This document shows, piece by piece, positions 36,450-47,389 of a DNA stretch of 64,000 nt. The stretch covers positions 190,650,001 to 190,714,000 of the forward strand of contig JBITNC010000001.1 of the NCBI GenBank assembly GCA_050084985.1, read 5' to 3'. Position numbers and translations under genes: made by a program. Position 1 is the stretch's first letter; each line of letters begins with the position of its first letter. This DNA is from Nageia nagi (Eukaryota > Pinophyta). The notes beneath the pieces were generated by a model, which was not told the origin of the DNA, did not search any database, and saw nothing but the letters and a program-made list of their open reading frames with translations.

Positions 36450-37582
36450 CATAAACCATAAGATTAAAAATTTCAAATTTAATCTCTCTTCAAGATAAAT
36501 TCACACTTAAAACAATTAAGTGCTTGTAAAGGGAAATTAGGAATAAACTTGTAAACATAGAGAAGAGAAAAGCATTCACCATAGAAGAGACAAGCAAAAT
36601 TTATCCTAGTTCACCCAGTGTGGGCTACATCTAGCTCAAAAGCTCTCTAGTATCAATGGGTGGAATCACTTTACAAGGCCTCCAAGGTCCTTCAAAACCT
36701 CCTCTCACATTCATAACACACTCCCAGCTCTAAAAATCATAACAAAACTAAAACACTTCCTGAAATCCTCTTCTTTTTTCCTTCTATCCAATTTGCTCCC
36801 CTTTTATACAATTTTTGGAGCTAAAATTGGAGAGAATTACAACTAAAAAATTCAACAAAAAACCTATTTTCAGATGCCCATTAACCTCCTTGATCTTCCT
36901 ATCAAATTTGGGCTTAATTGGTTGCAAAAATCTCCTAAAAATGAGCTCTAAAATTGAAAAACATGCTCTTTGGACTGTTACAAGCTTAAAAATGAACTCA
37001 ACCAAAAAATAGGACCTTAGGCGTATCAAAAATCATGAAAAACCTTTGAAAAATGCCAAAATATGTTAAAATACTCCAAAAATGGGTGGGTGCACTATGG
37101 TGATGACACATGGCACATTTTGGGATGAAGTCAACTTTGGTTGACCAACAACTAGCTGATTGGGTAGGCAGTCTGGGTGGTGGTCTCACATGGTGGATAG
37201 GTTGTGCACACAGATGGCTGGTAGCTTGTGTATAGATAGATGATTGATCAATAGGTCAAACAAGCCTCCACATGGTTTGATGTGGTCTGATAGTGCAGGA
37301 ATAGGTCCATAGTGGCAATCAGACGGTCAACCCACCCTATCACCTCCATGCAGTCCTATCTCCTCTGACGTGGCCTCCACGATGGCGGGTGGGTCCTGCC
37401 ATATTTTTTTTGAATTTTTTTTTTCAAAATTACATAAAATGGACTTAAGGCCATAACTTCCACATACGAACAAGGATTCTTGATCTAAAAGAAGCATCAA
37501 AAAGCTGAAGACAAGATGATCACACTGAACATATTGAAATGGAGATTACTGAATGTTGAAGGGATCCAAATTTTCAGATCAA
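36450..37582. mobile_element. 1.13-kb insertion in the chromovirus RT (LTR-like)
   Basis: RT sequence stops after 'CCCGAGTGAAGAT' and resumes at 'ATCTAGCTTGGTGAAG', so about 1.13 kb was inserted between the codons for FTKLD and LHSGYHQ. It contains 'TTCACCCAGTGTGGGCTACA', a motif shared with the LTR at 33678-34427, and its 37100-37400 part is visibly richer in G and C than the surroundings. No domain is encoded; I infer a solo LTR of a copia-like family. Exact ends and target duplication are unclear. The short open frames here are not supported. Confidence 0.65.
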
Positions 37583-38180
37583 AATATCTAGCTTGGTGAA
37601 GTATTTTGCTCCATGTAATTCATCCAATAATTCATCAATGATAGGAATGGGAAATTTATCTTTAATAGTGAGCTTGTTTAGCTCTCTATAATCTAGACAC
37701 ATGCACCATGATCCCTCCTTCTTAAGCACCATTACTACTAGGGAAGAGAAAGAACTTTGGCTTGGTCAAATTATACCTGTTTATAGCATTTTTGCAACCA
37801 TATGTTCAATTTCACTCTTCTAGGCATATGGATATCTGTAAGGTTTAATGTTGGGAGGAACACTTCCTGGAATTAAGTTAATATCATGATCATGATCTCG
37901 ATTAGGGGGGACACCTTTAGTAGTATCAAATACCTTGGGATACTTATCAATGACTTTCTAGAGATCTAAAGAATTACTTGGCTTAGATGTTTGGACATCT
38001 AGTGAGCATAATTGTATAATTACACCTCTTCTTTGCTTCCTCAAAAGTTTTGTCATGCCATTAGAGTTAATTATCTTACAATATTTTGCTTCGATACCCC
38101 TTAATTCAAACTCTTTTCCTTCTCAAGAAAATTTCATGAAAAGTTTTTTAAAATTAAAAGCCACTATTCCTAATGATTAT
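37583..38180 (-). pseudogene. Chromovirus reverse transcriptase, N-terminal part
   Basis: Minus-strand reading after the protease: VIDKYPKVFDTTKGVPPNRD, HDINLIPGSVPPNIKPYRYP, QKSEIEHMVAKML, then [20 protein letters not shown] and [29 protein letters not shown], where the insertion begins. Blocks and spacing are those of chromovirus RT. One frameshift lies near 37790 and a few stops are present. Confidence 0.88.
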
Positions 38181-38509
38181 AACCATTGGACCCCCAAGAC
38201 AATATTAGCAGCACCCATTGGAATGGCAATCATTGGACTTTTTAGTACATATTCCCCCATGGTTAGATTGATATTATGGTAGTTCCCTAAGCAATTTATA
38301 GTTCCTCCATCTACAACCATCACTTGAAACTCTGGCACTGGATATATGAAGCAATTCAAATCTTTGGCTATCTTGGAATGAATAAAATTATGTGTACTAC
38401 CAAAGTTAATCAACACTATTACCTTTTTCTTCTTGATATATCCTTCTATATCGAGAGTTTGAGGAGCAGTAATTCTAGCCAATACATTACAATATATGGT
38501 GGGAATCAT
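38177..38509 (-). pseudogene. Chromovirus protease
   Basis: A 110-codon open stretch with MIPTIYCNVLARITAPQTLD, YIKKKKVIVLINFGSTHNFI, EFQVMVVDGG, YVLKSPMIAIPMGAANIVLG and VQWL. The last two are the usual 'D-ILGMQWL' flap-to-end region. The active site 'LIDSGSTHNF' has become LINFGSTHNF: the catalytic Asp is Asn, so the enzyme should be dead although its frame is open. Lies between gag and RT in the polyprotein. Confidence 0.9.
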
Positions 38510-39666
38510 TTCTTCAATAGTAACCTTTTCTAATTCTTCGAGTGTGGATGATTTTTCTTCTTCTTCTTCTTCCTCTTCACATTCTATGTAGAATAATTTC
38601 TTTTCCCCACACTTATGTCCTTTACTGTACTTGCTATCACAATTGAAGCATAGACCCTTTGCTTATCTTTCATCCATTTGTTGAGGTGTCAACCTTGTAG
38701 GTTTAGGTAAGTAGAAAGAAGGAACATTATTTTCTTTATAGGTGTTCAAGGGGAACCTTTTAGTAGCCATTGCCATATTTTTACTTTCAACCTTCCTTGC
38801 CATCCTAAAAGCCATCTCTAAGGATGTTCGTTCAAACAGACGCACCTCATGTTGAATGTTATCCTTTAAGGTTCCCATAAAGAGATCCAACAATCTATCA
38901 CTTAGTATGTCATTCACTCTAAGACTCAACTTTTGAAATTGTTGAATGTGCTCCATCACTAGACCTTTTTGCCTTAGATTTTTCAATTGAGTAAAGAAGG
39001 AATTATTCTTAACATCCTCATGGTAGGCTATCAGTTCCTCTATAAAAATGGACCAAGATATAATAGAACCCTTTTATGTTCACAAAGGCATTGGTACCAT
39101 ACAACCTGCTTAGGATCTAGATACAAGGATTCAATAGTTACTTTTTGTGATGTTGGTACTTGGTGTAGATCAAAAAAGTGCTCCATTTGAAATATCCAAG
39201 TGATGGGGTCCTTTCCATCAAACTTCCTCATATCGATCTTGGGGAGTTGGATTCCCTTTGAGAACCATGCTTGATTACTTATATTAGTAGAAGCATATCC
39301 TCTTAAATTAGGCTTATTAATGAATGGTTTATCTCCTTGAACAATATCATTATTTTCCTGATAACCCTGGGCCATATCAACATCTTTAGGAATCTTTCCC
39401 TCTAGGTTTTGTATGAGTTGAAAAATCTTTTCCATATTTTGATCCATATTAGTTGCCAACTCTTCCCTCAAACTGATTAAATCAATTGATCTTACCATAC
39501 CTTTTGTCAAATCCCCTTTTAATTCCTCCAAATCACCCTTTTTTACACACCCTTTAACCAATTCTTCCAATTGGGATATTCGGAAGGATATGTCTTCACT
39601 TTCTGCTATAGTCATGGATGAACCCTCTGAAGGTCTAGATGGTGTAGCAATGTTTTTTAGTGGCAT
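38510..39666 (-). pseudogene. Chromovirus gag with zinc knuckle, one frameshift
   Basis: Begins MPLKNIATPSRPSEGSS at 39666 and has a coiled-coil-like N-terminus (ISQLEELVKGCVKKGDLEEL). Then come IQLPKIDMRKFDGKDPITWI, FQMEHFFDLHQVPTSQKV and YQCLCEHKR, the capsid domain. After a frameshift at about 38990-39050 it continues LRQKGLVMEHIQQFQKLSLR, LSDRLLDLFMGTLKDNIQHE and ARKVESKN. The nucleocapsid zinc knuckle GLCFNCDSKYSKGHKC is intact, followed by a Glu-rich linker (EEEEEEE) into protease. A single stop precedes the knuckle. The start was chosen as the first Met before the conserved N-terminal part. Confidence 0.9.
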
Positions 39667-40938
39667 TTTGATTGAGTATTACTATGGATTAGAAATTTCC
39701 CAAATGGTTTATTCAAAGGTCCTCACAGGAGTGTCCAGTTCTCACAAACCATGATATATCATAGGGTCCAACAATAGTACTCGGCCAATATTTCAAAGCT
39801 CCAACCAAAGAGGATAGATCGTACCCTTGGCCATACTACCCGACTACCTTTTGGTATGTGTGGGTAGTCTCCCCAAGTGCTATTCTTGGTGTATAGCAAG
39901 AAAAGATGATAAAAATGTTAACTTGGTTGGTTTCAGGATTCTAGGGGGTCTCCTTATATACGCAAGGTATGTGGGAGCTCAAATCTATGATAGTGTTGTC
40001 TAATGCACAACCGTTTGAAAAGGGCCCTTGCTAATATACCCATGGTATGTGAGGGAATCCTAAAGAACCTCTCTATATACCATGTATGTGCATGAGCATG
40101 ATGGCCTCTCTATATACTCAAAGGTATGTGAGAGAATCCAATAGTGGCCTAAGCGATATACTACGAGTACGTTGTAGGAGACCATAATTCCCCAAGATGT
40201 AGTGCTGGCAAAGTAATGATAGCTACTATGTTTAAATATGCTAGAACATGTCTATACCTACAATAATATCCTATTTCTTCTCTTTTCAATAGCTTTTTAA
40301 TCACCCCAAATAGACCTTCCAATCAAAATATATGCAAATTTAAAAAATTGTACCTTTTTAAATCGTGATTTGGAGATTGTTCTGTTGTCTGACCTTCCAA
40401 CTAATGTAAATATGAAATTTAATCCATTTAGAGTCTAAAATTTCTACCTATGATATATTAAGCTATATTATTTTCAATTCCATATGTTTTTTCAAATTCT
40501 GATATTCCAAGAGGAATTGGCTGCAACTTTCCCAAAATGTGTTAATTTTTAGATTTTTCATAAGAGTGAACTTTGTATGAAATGCCATGTGTCACTTGTT
40601 TATTCCTAGACCTTGAAAATTGTACCAAATAAACTTCAATCTATATCCTAACCAATTCAATAGGTTTCACAAAGTTTTGAGCTATAAAACTTCATATATA
40701 CACTTTTTAGCTAGAACACCTATTTTAGACCTACTTTTGAGACTAGTCACAAACCCTAACTTGACCTAAGTGTAACTTGCAAAATTTAGAGAATTAGGAT
40801 CTAAAATTTGAACTAAACCTTATTTGGTATGTCATATAAAAACCCAATAAATTTTAGAATCTAAAACCTTGTGAAAAAAAATTGGTAGTGAAAATTCCAT
40901 GATGACTATTTTTGAGCAATGAAACCGTAGAATCATCT
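39667..40938 (-). other. Chromovirus leader, with degenerate repeats
   Basis: About 1.3 kb between gag and the primer-binding site without coding signal. At about 39850-40150 there are four or more degenerate copies of a segment containing 'GGTATGTGRGAG' and 'CTCTCTATATAC'. Confidence 0.55.
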
Positions 40939-40950
40939 GCTCTAGTACCA
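40939..40950 (-). promoter_or_regulatory. Chromovirus primer-binding site
   Basis: The minus strand reads TGGTACTAGAGC two bases after the 5' LTR. It closely matches the initiator-methionine-tRNA primer site (TGGTATCAGAGC) used by many plant LTR elements. Confidence 0.85.
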
Positions 40951-40952
40951 AA

Positions 40953-41273
40953 TGTTATGAACCAAGTTCCCAAAATAGCATAAAATCACAAGAGAAAGAG
41001 CTCAATGCCTTGAATAAGAGATAAAATCATTAATAATAATCCACTTATAGGGGTAAACCTCCTTTACATCACATCAAATACACAATAATAGATAATACAA
41101 ATGATAATACCTCCTCCTTAGTATATATAGGAGTCCAAGGGTTGCCACTACAATGAAAGGACACTAGCTGACATAACAATAATAATGTAAGGGAATAACA
41201 ATAACCATATTTAATTTCTATGGGACACATAATAACAATATATGGGCTACATGAGTAGTATAGGGACCTAACA
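40953..41273 (-). repeat. Chromovirus 5' LTR (right side)
   Basis: 321 bp, TGTTATGAACC...GGACCTAACA, followed by the TAATT target duplication. The element reads leftward from here. Confidence 0.95.
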
Positions 41274-41278
41274 TAATT

Positions 41279-41860
41279 CCTCCTTAGCAATCACTTTTTC
41301 TCCTTCACTTTAATATTTAATGCACCTCCACCGGTCCATCCTTCACACTCCATGGGTCATATGATCACCTTATGTAAAAAAATTTATTCCAAGTCTTTCC
41401 TTGTATAGACCTTTTACCTTCATTTCCAATCTACATACATAAACATCATGAACACCATACATACTTGTATGTAACTTATTCTTCAAAAGATCCTACTCCT
41501 TGGATTTCTTTTACAAAAAATACTATTCACCATTAGTATGCAATACATATGAAACTACATAGAAACCTTAACTTACCCTTACACATATTTCAACATCCAT
41601 TAGTGTAATCCACATGTTCCTTATATTTTCTTTGGAAACACCCTTTCCAACCTTCTTCATTTCACCAATCTTCACTTCACCTTTAAGCTAAAACTTGTGA
41701 TGTCCCTTGATTTCATTCCCACTTATAGGGGTTAAAATTTGTAGCATTTTTAGAAGAGTTAGTAAGAAAATATAGCATACTAATCATGTCATATCTAGTA
41801 ACAACTATGGAGACCTTTGATACCTTCCAATTCTTATTACTAGATGCAATCATAAACCCT
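41279..41860. other. Continuation of the copia-like host element or flanking DNA
   Basis: The right-hand continuation of 34443-34538. No coding domain can be read with confidence and I see no second copy of the 33678-34427 LTR. Confidence 0.35.
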
Positions 41861-42002
41861 CACTAAACTGAGAAAGGGCTTTGGAGGTAGGCTATTTGAG
41901 GTGGTTTTCATGTGATGATTTTAACCACCTCATTTTTTGGGTTTAGTGGTATTTTTTAGGGGGTAATTTTAAAACACCACCCTAAATCTTAATAAGGTGA
42001 GT
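41861..42002 (-). mobile_element. MITE-like repeat, copy 2 (inverted)
   Basis: Starts CACTAAACTGAG; its reverse complement aligns with 30649-30792, sharing 'TACCCCCTAAAAAAT' and 'ACCACCTCAAATAGCCTACC' type blocks. About 142 bp against 144 bp for the other copy. Confidence 0.5.
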
Positions 42003-42379
42003 AAAAAGCATCCTTAATATCAACAAAAAAATCTTGCATGGAGAACTTAGGTGGGCACTTGTAACATTTTGATTTTTTTGAATATTTAAAGAAGAGAAAA
42101 TGAGGGGGTAAAAGCACTTATCCTGTACCATTTTTAACTGAAGGGTTTAGATCATTTGTAGCATTTCTATTTTGTTTTAGAGAGCACATCCAAGCCCATG
42201 GGGTTGTGAAGAGCACCTAGTAGGTATTATTATATGTATTTTGTCAAGTAATTGCATACTTTTGGAATAAAAGTCTCTAGGGATGTTTTCATAAAAATAA
42301 TTTTATATGTATCCTAAAATCATTATTGATCATGAAATTATATTTTAATCATGCATATTGTCCAATAATTCTTGGCCTT
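42003..42379. other. AT-rich spacer
   Basis: Nothing recognised. Confidence 0.4.
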
Positions 42380-43790
42380 ATGTATGCTTCCATATTTTTC
42401 ATGTGTGATCTATCAAGGCACTTACAACCACAACATTAGATTTACAAGTACAAAGTAGACACATCCACACACTTAATTCAAGTTTTATGTATATTTTGGT
42501 AGTATCTTATCAAACAATTCTTATTCCTTATGTATTCTTACATATTCTACGTACATGTGATCTATCAAGGAACTCATAACTACAAAATTCAATTTACAAG
42601 AATCAAGTAGGCACATCCATTCAGGTTTTATGGGTATTTTGGTAATATCTTATCAAATAATTCATGGTACTTACGTATTTTTCCAAATTTTGCATATATA
42701 TGATCTATCAAGGCATTCACAATTATAACATTCAATTTATAAGGATCAATTAAATACATCTAGATATCCAATTAAGGTTTTATGGTTATTTTAGTAGTAT
42801 CTTATGAAATAATTCTTAAGCCTTATGTATTCTTGCATGCATGCATGTGATCTATCAAGGTACTCATAACAACAACATTCAATTTACAAGCACCAAGTAT
42901 ACACGTCCACATCCCCAATTTAGGTTTTATTAGTATTTTGTAAAACAATTATCGATTCTTATGTACTCTTCTACATTTTATATACATATGATCTAGTAGG
43001 GAACTTATAACTACAATATTCTATTTACAATCACCAAGTACACATATTCACACACCATATTCAAATTTTATGGGTAATTTGGTAATATCTTATTAAATAA
43101 TTCATGTTCCTTATGTATTCTTCCATATTTTTCATACATGTGATCTATCAATGCACTCACAACAATAATATTTGACTTGCAAGCACCAAATAGATATCCA
43201 CACACCTAGTTTAGTTTTATGAGTATTTTGGAAATGAAGTTCAAAGAATTCTCATGATACTTACATGGATATGAAGCTAAACAATGCATGTATAATAATC
43301 CATCCCATGAATAATGCAATACAATTCCCTCTTGCTCTAAGGGTTTATTTTGTATTTTGCATGCATATCTATCAGGGCATTAAAAACCACAACATTCAAT
43401 TTACAAGAACCAAGTAGACACATCCAGATTCCTAAATTAGGTTTTATGTAAGGTTAAAATATCCCTTATTATAGCCTACATAACCAAGAAGGTCAACAAT
43501 GCATGTATAATGATTCATCTTAGGAATAATGCAATAAGAGTCGCTCATGTTGTAAGGGTTTATTCCACATTTTTAATACATGTCTATTAGGGCATTTAAA
43601 ATTATAATACACAATTTACAAGCACCAATTAGACACATCCATGCATCTAATTTAGGTTTTATGGGTATTTTGGCAATGAAGGTCAAAGCAATGATCCCCA
43701 TACAATGCATGCACCAAGCAATGACCCCATGTAATCCATGCACCAAAAATATATCCACATACAATAAATATATAATGATTCATTTCAAAC
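42380..43790 (-). repeat. Satellite-like array derived from a PPR gene, ~145-bp unit
   Basis: Eight units marked on the plus strand by 'GATCTATCAAGGCAC' type sites at 42407, 42559, 42702, 42849, 42990, 43142, 43365 and 43582. The first six are spaced 141-152 bp; the last two are longer (about 217-223 bp) because they keep more of the module. The minus strand of each unit reads through a PPR S-motif scrap ('ALIDHMYAKYGRIHKEQELF' like) into the E-like module (TKIPIKPKLGVWMCLLGACK like). So a fused piece of PPR gene has become the tandem unit. The 63-codon minus-strand open frame at 43573-43764 is one better-kept unit. Confidence 0.75.
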
Positions 43791-43859
43791 CATATGGTGT
43801 ACTTAAATAATTTCATATCATATGTTGGTGCATTTAGGTCATTTGTATAAATATTTATT

Positions 43860-44500
43860 AACATTTTTGAAATATTAATTTCGTTATTGCATAATAGGAA
43901 GTTAAGGCAAGTTAGTTGATTTGTAACATAAATAAATCCTATGATAAGTTAGGTACAAGATATTTAATACTATTTGATAAGTCTTTTAGTAATAATCTAT
44001 CAAATATCATTGAATCTCTTTCTTCACCTATATTACCATTGAATTCATCCATGTTATGGTTTAAATATTGTAAAAATTATCACAAACCAAGTCCATGGGA
44101 GTTGGAGGAATTAAAAAAAGATAGGGAGAAATGGAGGGTGAGGGAGGATCATTTGGGTGCATGCAGTTTTCATAAAATGAGTTATAGTTCTTTTTACATC
44201 CTTCTTTTTGTATTTCTAAATCAAGTCTAAAATATATTGATTACATTATCTAAAAATATTTAAAGGTCTCTAAAGCATGTTAGTGTTATTTTTCCATGAA
44301 TGTACCTACTCCATTTTAAAGCTCCAAAAGTTGCTCAAATAGCTAATATACTTGCATTAGTTAATTGAGTCAAATATGAAACCTATGAATTATATTATCT
44401 AAAAATACTTAATGGAATCTAAAGTATGTTGGTTCCCAAAATCCCAAGTGCTTAATCATATCAAAGAGTTTAAGGGCATATTTTTTATAGCTATTAATTG
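43860..44500. other. Spacer with one unplaced open frame
   Basis: Between the PPR satellite and the minisatellite. The plus strand has a 104-codon open frame at 43916-44230. Its middle part (KPSPWELEELKKDREKWRVR) looks protein-like, charged and probably helical, and it ends in a hydrophobic stretch (FYILLFVFL). I recognise no family, and the flanks give no promoter or partner exon. It may be chance or a fragment of an unknown gene. Confidence 0.25.
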
Positions 44501-45250
44501 TATATCCTCCAATCATATGGTATAGTTACATCATTTCAAACTATATGATGTACATAGATCATTTCATATCATATAGTACAACTCCACCATTTCAAATCAC
44601 ATTATTCAGTTACATCATTCCATATCATATGAAGTATTTGGAAAATTTTATATCATGTGTTGGTTCATTTAGATCATTTCATATCATATGGTGCACTTGC
44701 ATCATTTCAAACCATATTGTTCAGTTAGATCATTTCATATCATATGAAGTATTTAGATCATTTCATATCATATGGAGTATTTAGATCATTTCATGGCATA
44801 TGGTATAGTTGCATTATTTCAAACAATAAGGTGTAATTAGCTCATTTCATATCATATGGTGCACTTGAATCATTTCATATCATATGGTGCAATTACATCA
44901 TTTCATATCATATGTTTGTTCATTTAGATCATTTTATATCATATGGTGCACTTGGATCATTTCATATCAAATGGTGCAATTACATCATTTTATATCATAT
45001 GTTGGTGCATTTAGATTATTTTATATCATATGGTGCACTTGGATCATTTCATATAAAATAATACATTTATATTATTTAACATTTCATATCATATATTGGT
45101 GCATTTAGATCATATCATATGGTGGACTTAGATCATTTCATATCATATGGTGCAATTACATCATTTTATATCATATGGTATAGTAGAGTTACATCATTTC
45201 AGATCATATGGTATAGTATAATACAACTACATCATTTTAGACCATATGGT
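44500..45250 (-). repeat. ~30-bp minisatellite, reverse orientation
   Basis: About 25 degenerate units of 'TTAGATCATTTCATATCATA' plus 'TGGTGCAC' and variants ('TGGTGCAATTACATCATTTT', 'TTGGTGCATTTAGATC'). This is the reverse complement of the array at 1920-2480. The open frames at 44545-45108 (FHIIWCT, FISYEVF and similar) are translations of this repeat and not genes. Confidence 0.9.
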
Positions 45251-46440
45251 ACTATAGATGCCTAAAAAACATACATTTTATCCTTAACAAGCCTTAATCA
45301 TAATTAATCATGTTTAAAATCACCTAATTACCTCTTGGAACCCTCTAGACTATTCTAAAATAGGGTAAAACATGTATAATGAGTAGAATTCGATCTTAGT
45401 AATTGAAAATCATGGGTATTAAATAAATTGATCCATTCCTAACACCAAGTTCTAATCTCAACCCATTGATCACATGTATTTTAAAGGTTGTGCACACTTA
45501 AGTTAGTCAATGTATACATCCCTAAACCTAAAAATATGACCCCCTAAAGGTCATTTTCACCATCCAATTCTTATCAAGTTTCATTATCTCTTGCTCTTGA
45601 TATTAAAGGATCATGATACTTTAGTTCATGATGAAATAAGGAGCTCTAGAGAAGTGTATTTTAAGAGTTTTCATATCCTTTTTAGTTCATTTTTCCCTTT
45701 TGGCAAAATTCTTGTTGCATGTGTGATCTTTTTATTTATAGATTCATTCACAATCTCCTCATATTCCATCATAATATATCTAATACTTCCATCATACTCA
45801 TAATTCCTATGATTTTATCCACCATTATGTCTATCATTTTCCATCCTGATCATCTAAAATGGTACCTATATTCATTTGAGTCACATGCAATCCTCATGAA
45901 TGCATGTGATCTATTATTTTGCATGCCTATCTTCTAAATATACCATTCTATTACATTCTATTGTAATCCTTCTTGTTTAGGCTTATTACAAGGGTTAGTT
46001 CCATCACCTATTTGAATCATGCATCCTTGAATCACACCCTTCATGCTTCATCAACAATGTCAATGTCAACATTATCATTATCAAGTATCATTATTCTATT
46101 TTGTACACATAATCTTGTTATCATTTTTATTTATCAATCCTTTGAATAGGTTTAAGGAGTTAACCATCTTCTAATAAATAATTTATATTTTTTATACCTA
46201 GGAAACTCCCTAAATCATGAATCTATGTTTAATCGTATCCTTGTTTTCTTACATACAAGTTACAAGTTAGAAAGCTAAATCTTTTGTGAAGACTATAAAA
46301 ATTCATGGCTACATGATCAAATAGGTAATTCTTGGCAACTTAAGCCCAAGTTCTTTTTAAAGTAAGATATATGCTTAGATCCTTCATGTTCTAAAAGTAG
46401 TGCATTTATTTCTCTTACTTTTTTGGCTATCACAGTAGGA
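45251..46440 (+). repeat. Candidate 5' LTR of a second giant element
   Basis: The minisatellite stops abruptly at 'GGTAC' and the next bases, TATAGATGCCTAAAAAACAT, resemble the start of the 6278 and 25219 LTRs (TGTAGACAYCTAAAAATGAC). About 2 kb further on lies a plus-strand gag relic. No partner copy was found in the window, and the right end (near 46430) is a guess. Confidence 0.3.
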
Positions 46441-47389
46441 CTTAGTTTAGTTTAGTTTCTATTATTTTTTATTTCTAGGATTTCTTTTTCCCCTACATTA
46501 GACTTATCCTATCTTGGATAGGATTGTATATTTGCATACATATAGTTGTATAGCATCCTTCTCTTCCTTCCTTTCAATGCACCCTACCTATAAAAGCATT
46601 TAAAGTATGGAAACACATTGTTCTAGATTAGTATAAATAAGAGAAGATGAGAGTTTCAATTAGTTAAGCCCTTGAGACCCTTATATTCCAAATGATGAAG
46701 TGAGGGGGAATTTTGCAATACCCAAGCCTATGAACTACTCACCTCAATGGAATTGGGCCTTATGTACCAAAAGGTATATGGAGTACACCATTTCTCTCTA
46801 AGTTGAAACTATCTGTAGGTAGTAATTGACTATTATTTTTTGTCTATCACTTGGGTTAGTTAGCCCCAGGAAGATCCTTACCCTCCTTTGGATCTTGGGT
46901 GATTGCATGTGGTTGTGGGGATTATCCAAATACAATATTTGATCATTAATCCCATTGAAATTTATGTAAATGAGGATGTTGATGAAATTCTAATAAACCT
47001 ATCCTGAATAATACAAACCTATCCCATCTCAAACACTTAACTAGAATCATTATAGGAAAACATCATCATATAGGACTACATCAAAAAGCATATAAGACTT
47101 CTTGTTATCACTTTTTTAAACTTTTTACTTTCTTATTAGTTTTCCTAACATTACAAGAAGCATTCATAATCTTTTAGAAATGGACTTTATCATTGTTAGT
47201 TATCTCTTCTTTCTATTATTGTTTGGTATTTACCTTTACTTTGAAATTTAAAAGTAACAATACCAAAATAACAGGAAGCCATCCCATATCAAATTTAACT
47301 CAAGGCTTCGCAAGCTTACACCTATCATATTTTATCAATCACTTAAATAAGTATAGGAATATATTAAAGGGTTTGCTGCTATAATTAAT
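46441..47389 (+). other. Probable leader of the gag-bearing element
   Basis: Non-coding on both strands as far as I can see. A G-rich patch, 'AAGTGAGGGGGAATTTTG', lies near 46700. Confidence 0.3.

Larger units (their letters stand above)
34539..41273 (-). mobile_element. Chromovirus (Ty3/gypsy), structurally complete but disabled
   Basis: A 6735-bp element with LTRs of 317 and 321 bp, both starting TGTTATGAACCAAG and ending CCTAACA, flanked by a perfect 5-bp target duplication TAATT (34534-34538 and 41274-41278). On the minus strand a methionine-tRNA-type primer-binding site follows the 5' LTR (right-hand side) and a purine tract precedes the 3' LTR. The order gag, protease, RT, RNase H, integrase tail, chromodomain identifies a chromovirus. 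By eye the LTRs differ at about 17 positions plus two small indels, much less than those of the 6278 element. The element is disabled by an internal deletion of most of integrase, a 1.1-kb insertion in RT, a gag frameshift, and Asp-to-Asn changes at the protease and RT active sites. Confidence 0.93.

Noticed and set aside
42380-43790. CRISPR-like regular spacing
   Set aside because: Units repeat over their full length with no unique spacers, in a eukaryotic setting.
44545-45108. Plus-strand open frames rich in FHIIW and FISY
   Set aside because: Translations of the ~30-bp minisatellite, not genes.
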